Assembly: GCF_022378355.1 (NCBI RefSeq)
Contig: NZ_JAKMAJ010000002.1
Location: 310,001 to 374,000 of the forward strand
DNA from: Brenneria bubanii
GTDB lineage: Bacteria; Pseudomonadota; Gammaproteobacteria; Enterobacterales; Enterobacteriaceae
Length of the DNA: 64,000 nt
Direction of reading: 5' to 3'
In this document: positions 61,115 to 64,000 of the stretch, piece by piece
Layout of the letters: each line of letters opens with the position of its first letter
How positions within the stretch are numbered: position 1 is the stretch's first letter
Position numbers and translations under genes: made by a program
Notes under the pieces: generated by a model
Databases searched by the model: none
The model's input: the letters and a program-made list of their open reading frames with translations, nothing else
Told to the model about the DNA's origin: nothing

Positions 61115-62104
61115 TTAACGACGGAGCGTAGTAGCCGGTGATTTCATATAGCGGAAGAAATCGCTGTCCGGGCTCAGTACCATTACGTCCTGATTAGAGC
61201 TGAAGCTATTTTCATACGCACGAAGACTGCGGATGAAAGAGTAGAAATCAGGATCTTCACTGAATGCGCTGGCAAACAGTTTTGCCGATTCCGCATCACC
61301 TTCACCACGGGTAATCCGTCCCTGACGTTCGGCTTCCGCCAACGTGCGGGTGACTTCATAATCGGCCGTCGCCTTTAACTTCTCGGCTTCTTCCTGACCT
61401 TGAGAACGGTGACGACGAGCGACCGCCTCACGTTCCGCACGCATACGTTGGTAGATGGCGTCAGACACTTCGGTCGGCAGGTTGATCTGCTTAATCCGCA
61501 CATCAATGACTTCGATACCCAGCGCCGCCATGCTGTTCGGGTTGATATGCGGCTGGGCGCCGGTCGTTTCCTGCTCAACACGCGCTGCGGCCGAAGCTAT
61601 CGCGTTATCCGCTTCGGTTGCTTCGCCCGTCCCGTTGTTCAACGCGTCACGCACGTCGGTCATCAGTTGACCGCGCGAATCGGTAACGATGCCTTTTAAA
61701 TCCAGACGACCAATTTCCGAACGCAGACGGTCGCTGAATTTACGTTTAAGCAGAACTTCGGCCTGAGAGACATCGCCACCGCCTGTCGCCAGATAGTAGC
61801 GGCTGAAATCACTGATTCGCCATTTGAGATACGAGTCAATGATCAGGTCTTTTTGCTCTTTGGTAATAAAGCGATCGGCCTGATTCTCCATCGTTTGAAT
61901 ACGCGCATCCAACATCTTCACCGAAGTAATGAACGGCATTTTAAACTGCAATCCCGGCGCATAAATCAGCGGTTTGTTTTCATCATCGCGCAATACTTTG
62001 TCGAAGCGCATCACGATGCCGCGCTGGCCTTCCTGCACCACGAATAGTGACGCGTAGACCACCATCAGTACCAGGATCAGGATAATTAGTAAGGGCTTAC
62101 GCAT
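61115..62104 (-). CDS. hflC: FtsH protease modulator HflC
   Basis: A stomatin/prohibitin (SPFH) family inner-membrane protein that with HflK forms a large cage around the FtsH protease and modulates its activity. The 329-residue protein (E. coli 334) has one N-terminal membrane helix (LLIILILVLMVVYASLFVV) and an SPFH domain facing the periplasm. It follows hflK after three bases. Confidence 0.97.
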   Translation of the reverse strand: MRKPLLIILILVLMVVYASLFVVQEGQRGIVMRFDKVLRDDENKPLIYAPGLQFKMPFITSVKMLDARIQTMENQADRFITKEQKDLIIDSYLKWRISDFSRYYLATGGGDVSQAEVLLKRKFSDRLRSEIGRLDLKGIVTDSRGQLMTDVRDALNNGTGEATEADNAIASAAARVEQETTGAQPHINPNSMAALGIEVIDVRIKQINLPTEVSDAIYQRMRAEREAVARRHRSQGQEEAEKLKATADYEVTRTLAEAERQGRITRGEGDAESAKLFASAFSEDPDFYSFIRSLRAYENSFSSNQDVMVLSPDSDFFRYMKSPATTLRR

Positions 62105-62107
62105 CGA

Positions 62108-63355
62108 TTATTCTCTCCCTACTCGAGTGATATCATTACGCTGCGCATTTGCTCTGCGCTGATCCATGATATTTCCATTATTGCCGCTTTGCGTCTGACC
62201 GGTGCTCGTCGTCGGCGCGCCCGGCAAACTCGTCGTGTTGGTCGCATTGTTGCCCTGCGTACTTTCAGTCCCGGCTCCGCGCAGCATCTGATCCAACGGC
62301 AAGACCATCAGGTTGCCGCCTTTATCGTTAACCAGTACTTTACGGGTATGGCTTAATACGCGCTCCATCGTCTCGATATACAGACGTTCACGAGTAATCT
62401 CAGGCGCAGCCTTATATTCCGGCAGCACCTTGGCGAAGCGCGCGACTTCACCCTGAGCTTCGAGTACGGTACGCGTTTTATAAGCGCGAGACTCTTCCAG
62501 AATACGCTGAGCCTGACCATTGGCGCGCGGCTGAACTTCGTTCGCATAGGCTTCGGCTTCTCGGATGTACTGCTGCTCGTTTTCACGCGCGGCAATCGCG
62601 TCATCAAACGCCGCCTTCACCTCTTCCGGCGGACGCGCCGTCTGGAAGTTTACGTCCAGTAGGGTTATCCCCATGTTGTATGGACGCACCGTTTCTTCCA
62701 GCACGCGCTGAGTGTCGGTACGTACGATAGTTCGACCTTCAGTCAGGATCTTGTCCATCGTATATTTACCAATCACGCCGCGCAGCGCGCTGTCGGTCGC
62801 CTGGCGCAGGCTGTCATCCGCATTGGTCACGCTGAACAGATAACGCGCCGGCTCCGTAACGCGATACTGGACGTTCATTTCAACGCGAACCACATTTTCA
62901 TCCGATGTCAGCATGACGCCGGATGTCGCCAGTTCGCGCACGGATTCCACGTTTACGGCTCTGACAGAGTCAATAAACGTCGGCTTCCAGTTCAGGCCGG
63001 GCTCTACCTGATGACTAAACTTACCAAAACGCGTCACAACGCCACGTTCCGCTTCCTTGATGGTATAGAAACCGCTGGCAGCCCAAATGACCACCGCCGC
63101 AACCGCGACGATGCCGACAAGCCGACCGCCAAGGCCAGAGCCGCCGGAAGCACCGCCGCCACTGGAACCGGAGCCTTTTCCTCCACCCAGATCGCTGAGT
63201 TTTTTGCTCAGTTTCCGGAAGATATCGTCCAAATCGGGCGGCCCCTGATCTCGGCCACCTTTATTATTGTTTCCGCCAGAGTTGCCGCTATTGTTATTGC
63301 TGCTCCCCCACGGGTCGCGGTCCTGTCCGTTATTACCGGGCTGATTCCACGCCAT
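62108..63355 (-). CDS. hflK: FtsH protease modulator HflK
   Basis: The partner of HflC in the FtsH holoenzyme. The 415-residue protein (E. coli 419) has a cytosolic N-terminal tail rich in Gly, Asn and Ser (WGSSNNNSGNSGGNNNKGG), one membrane helix at about residues 79-100, an SPFH domain, and a low-complexity C-terminal tail. It lies 91 bases downstream of hflX. Confidence 0.97.
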   Translation of the reverse strand: MAWNQPGNNGQDRDPWGSSNNNSGNSGGNNNKGGRDQGPPDLDDIFRKLSKKLSDLGGGKGSGSSGGGASGGSGLGGRLVGIVAVAAVVIWAASGFYTIKEAERGVVTRFGKFSHQVEPGLNWKPTFIDSVRAVNVESVRELATSGVMLTSDENVVRVEMNVQYRVTEPARYLFSVTNADDSLRQATDSALRGVIGKYTMDKILTEGRTIVRTDTQRVLEETVRPYNMGITLLDVNFQTARPPEEVKAAFDDAIAARENEQQYIREAEAYANEVQPRANGQAQRILEESRAYKTRTVLEAQGEVARFAKVLPEYKAAPEITRERLYIETMERVLSHTRKVLVNDKGGNLMVLPLDQMLRGAGTESTQGNNATNTTSLPGAPTTSTGQTQSGNNGNIMDQRRANAQRNDITRVGRE

Positions 63356-63446
63356 GTTTTAGCTCCATTCTTTATGATAGGTGTTCTTCAGGTTCAATAT
63401 CCCAGAGTCCATCAGACTATTTCGCCGTTGAGACGCTTTTTGCCAG

Positions 63447-64000
63447 TCAGACAACATAGTCCGTCAGTTCCTGCTCTTGTTTACACAGACGACGCCAGTC
63501 GATCACCGGCAGACGAACCACCAGACCGATATGTCCGTCATCTTCAATCCATTCTTTTTCAATTGCCTGAAGCTGGTAAAAACGGCTGCGCAAACGTCCG
63601 GCTTCGGGGGGAAGGCTCAATGAATATTGGGCGATTTCCCCAGACAACCGCTCGGTCAGCGCTTGAAATAGCAACGGAATGCCTTCGCCGGTTTGAGCGG
63701 AAACCCAAACTCTCACCGGTAAATTTTCTTCGTTGCGATCGATACGCGGTACGAACCCTTCCAGCATATCGATTTTGTTCATTACTAACAGCACGGGAAC
63801 TTCATCGGCCTCAATTTCCGCCAATACGTCGTCTACCGCTTCAATATTCTCATCAAGACGAGGATCGGCGGCATCCACAATATGCAATAACAGCGAAGCC
63901 TGACGCGTTTCCTGTAATGTAGCTTTAAACGCAGCCACCAAATCATGCGGTAACTGCCGGATAAAACCTACGGTATCCGCCAACACCGTATCACCGACAT
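63447..64000 (-). CDS. hflX: GTPase HflX, C-terminal part (start lies outside the window)
   Basis: HflX is a ribosome-associated GTPase that splits stalled 70S ribosomes, notably on heat shock. About 184 C-terminal codons are present. The reading frame enters from the window edge as VGDTVLADTVGFIRQLPHDL, containing the G3 motif DTVGF, followed by the G4 motif NKID and G5 region VSAQTGEG. The GTG at 63986 is internal, not a start. Gene order hflX-hflK-hflC is that of E. coli. Confidence 0.96.
   Translation of the reverse strand, partial: VGDTVLADTVGFIRQLPHDLVAAFKATLQETRQASLLLHIVDAADPRLDENIEAVDDVLAEIEADEVPVLLVMNKIDMLEGFVPRIDRNEENLPVRVWVSAQTGEGIPLLFQALTERLSGEIAQYSLSLPPEAGRLRSRFYQLQAIEKEWIEDDGHIGLVVRLPVIDWRRLCKQEQELTDYVV

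Noticed and set aside
63011..63922. 303-codon open frame opposite hflK and hflX
   Set aside because: It spans two minus-strand genes and the gap between them and has no family signature.

Overview
This 64 kb window is chromosomal backbone from a member of the Enterobacterales. It is most likely a soft-rot type bacterium of the Pectobacteriaceae (Brenneria, Pectobacterium, Dickeya or Lonsdalea). Almost every protein aligns by eye with its Escherichia coli counterpart at near-identical length, and E. coli gene order is kept over long blocks. Those blocks are joined in an order that differs from E. coli K-12. The family-level call is an inference from protein resemblance and synteny; no rRNA or tRNA gene is present to settle it. 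I saw no prophage, insertion sequence, CRISPR array or plasmid gene.

Block 1 (1-22741) is the region around the E. coli chromosome zero point. It holds the ribF-ileS-lspA-fkpB-ispH operon, rpsT, dnaK-dnaJ with two heat-shock promoters, satP, an MHS-type MFS transporter, mog, a membrane diguanylate cyclase, talB, yaaA, and thrLABC with its leader peptide, attenuator and promoter, then yjtD. Block 2 (22742-31755) continues with arcA, creA, rob, gpmB, yjjX, trpR, slt and ettA. A LysR regulator with a divergent quinone-oxidoreductase-like dehydrogenase (31769-33798) sits at the first synteny join.

Block 3 (33838-56583) corresponds to the E. coli serA-to-yqgF region: serA, rpiA, argP, yggE, argO, mscS, fbaA, pgk, epd, tktA, loiP, an orphan LuxR-type regulator in AT-rich DNA, speA, metK, sprT, endA, rsmE, gshB, yqgE and yqgF. 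Block 4 (56657-64000) corresponds to E. coli minute ~95-96: fbp, mpl, purA, yjeT, hflC, hflK and the C-terminal part of hflX.

Functionally the window is dominated by central metabolism (fbaA, pgk, epd, tktA, talB, rpiA, fbp), amino-acid and polyamine synthesis (thr, ser, speA, metK), protein quality control (dnaKJ, hflKC, loiP) and global regulators (arcA, rob, trpR, argP). Recognisable control sites include sigma-32 promoters at dnaK, a Thr/Ile attenuator, a trp operator at trpR, met boxes at metK, Cra and CRP sites before epd, and a PurR-like box at purA. The less ordinary parts are a dispersed intergenic repeat that has lengthened the thrA leader, a possible small RNA divergent from the thr promoter, short upstream ORFs before arcA, an orphan LuxR-type regulator, a decayed ORF after the diguanylate cyclase, and several hairpin repeats. 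I did not find a clearly novel multi-gene system.
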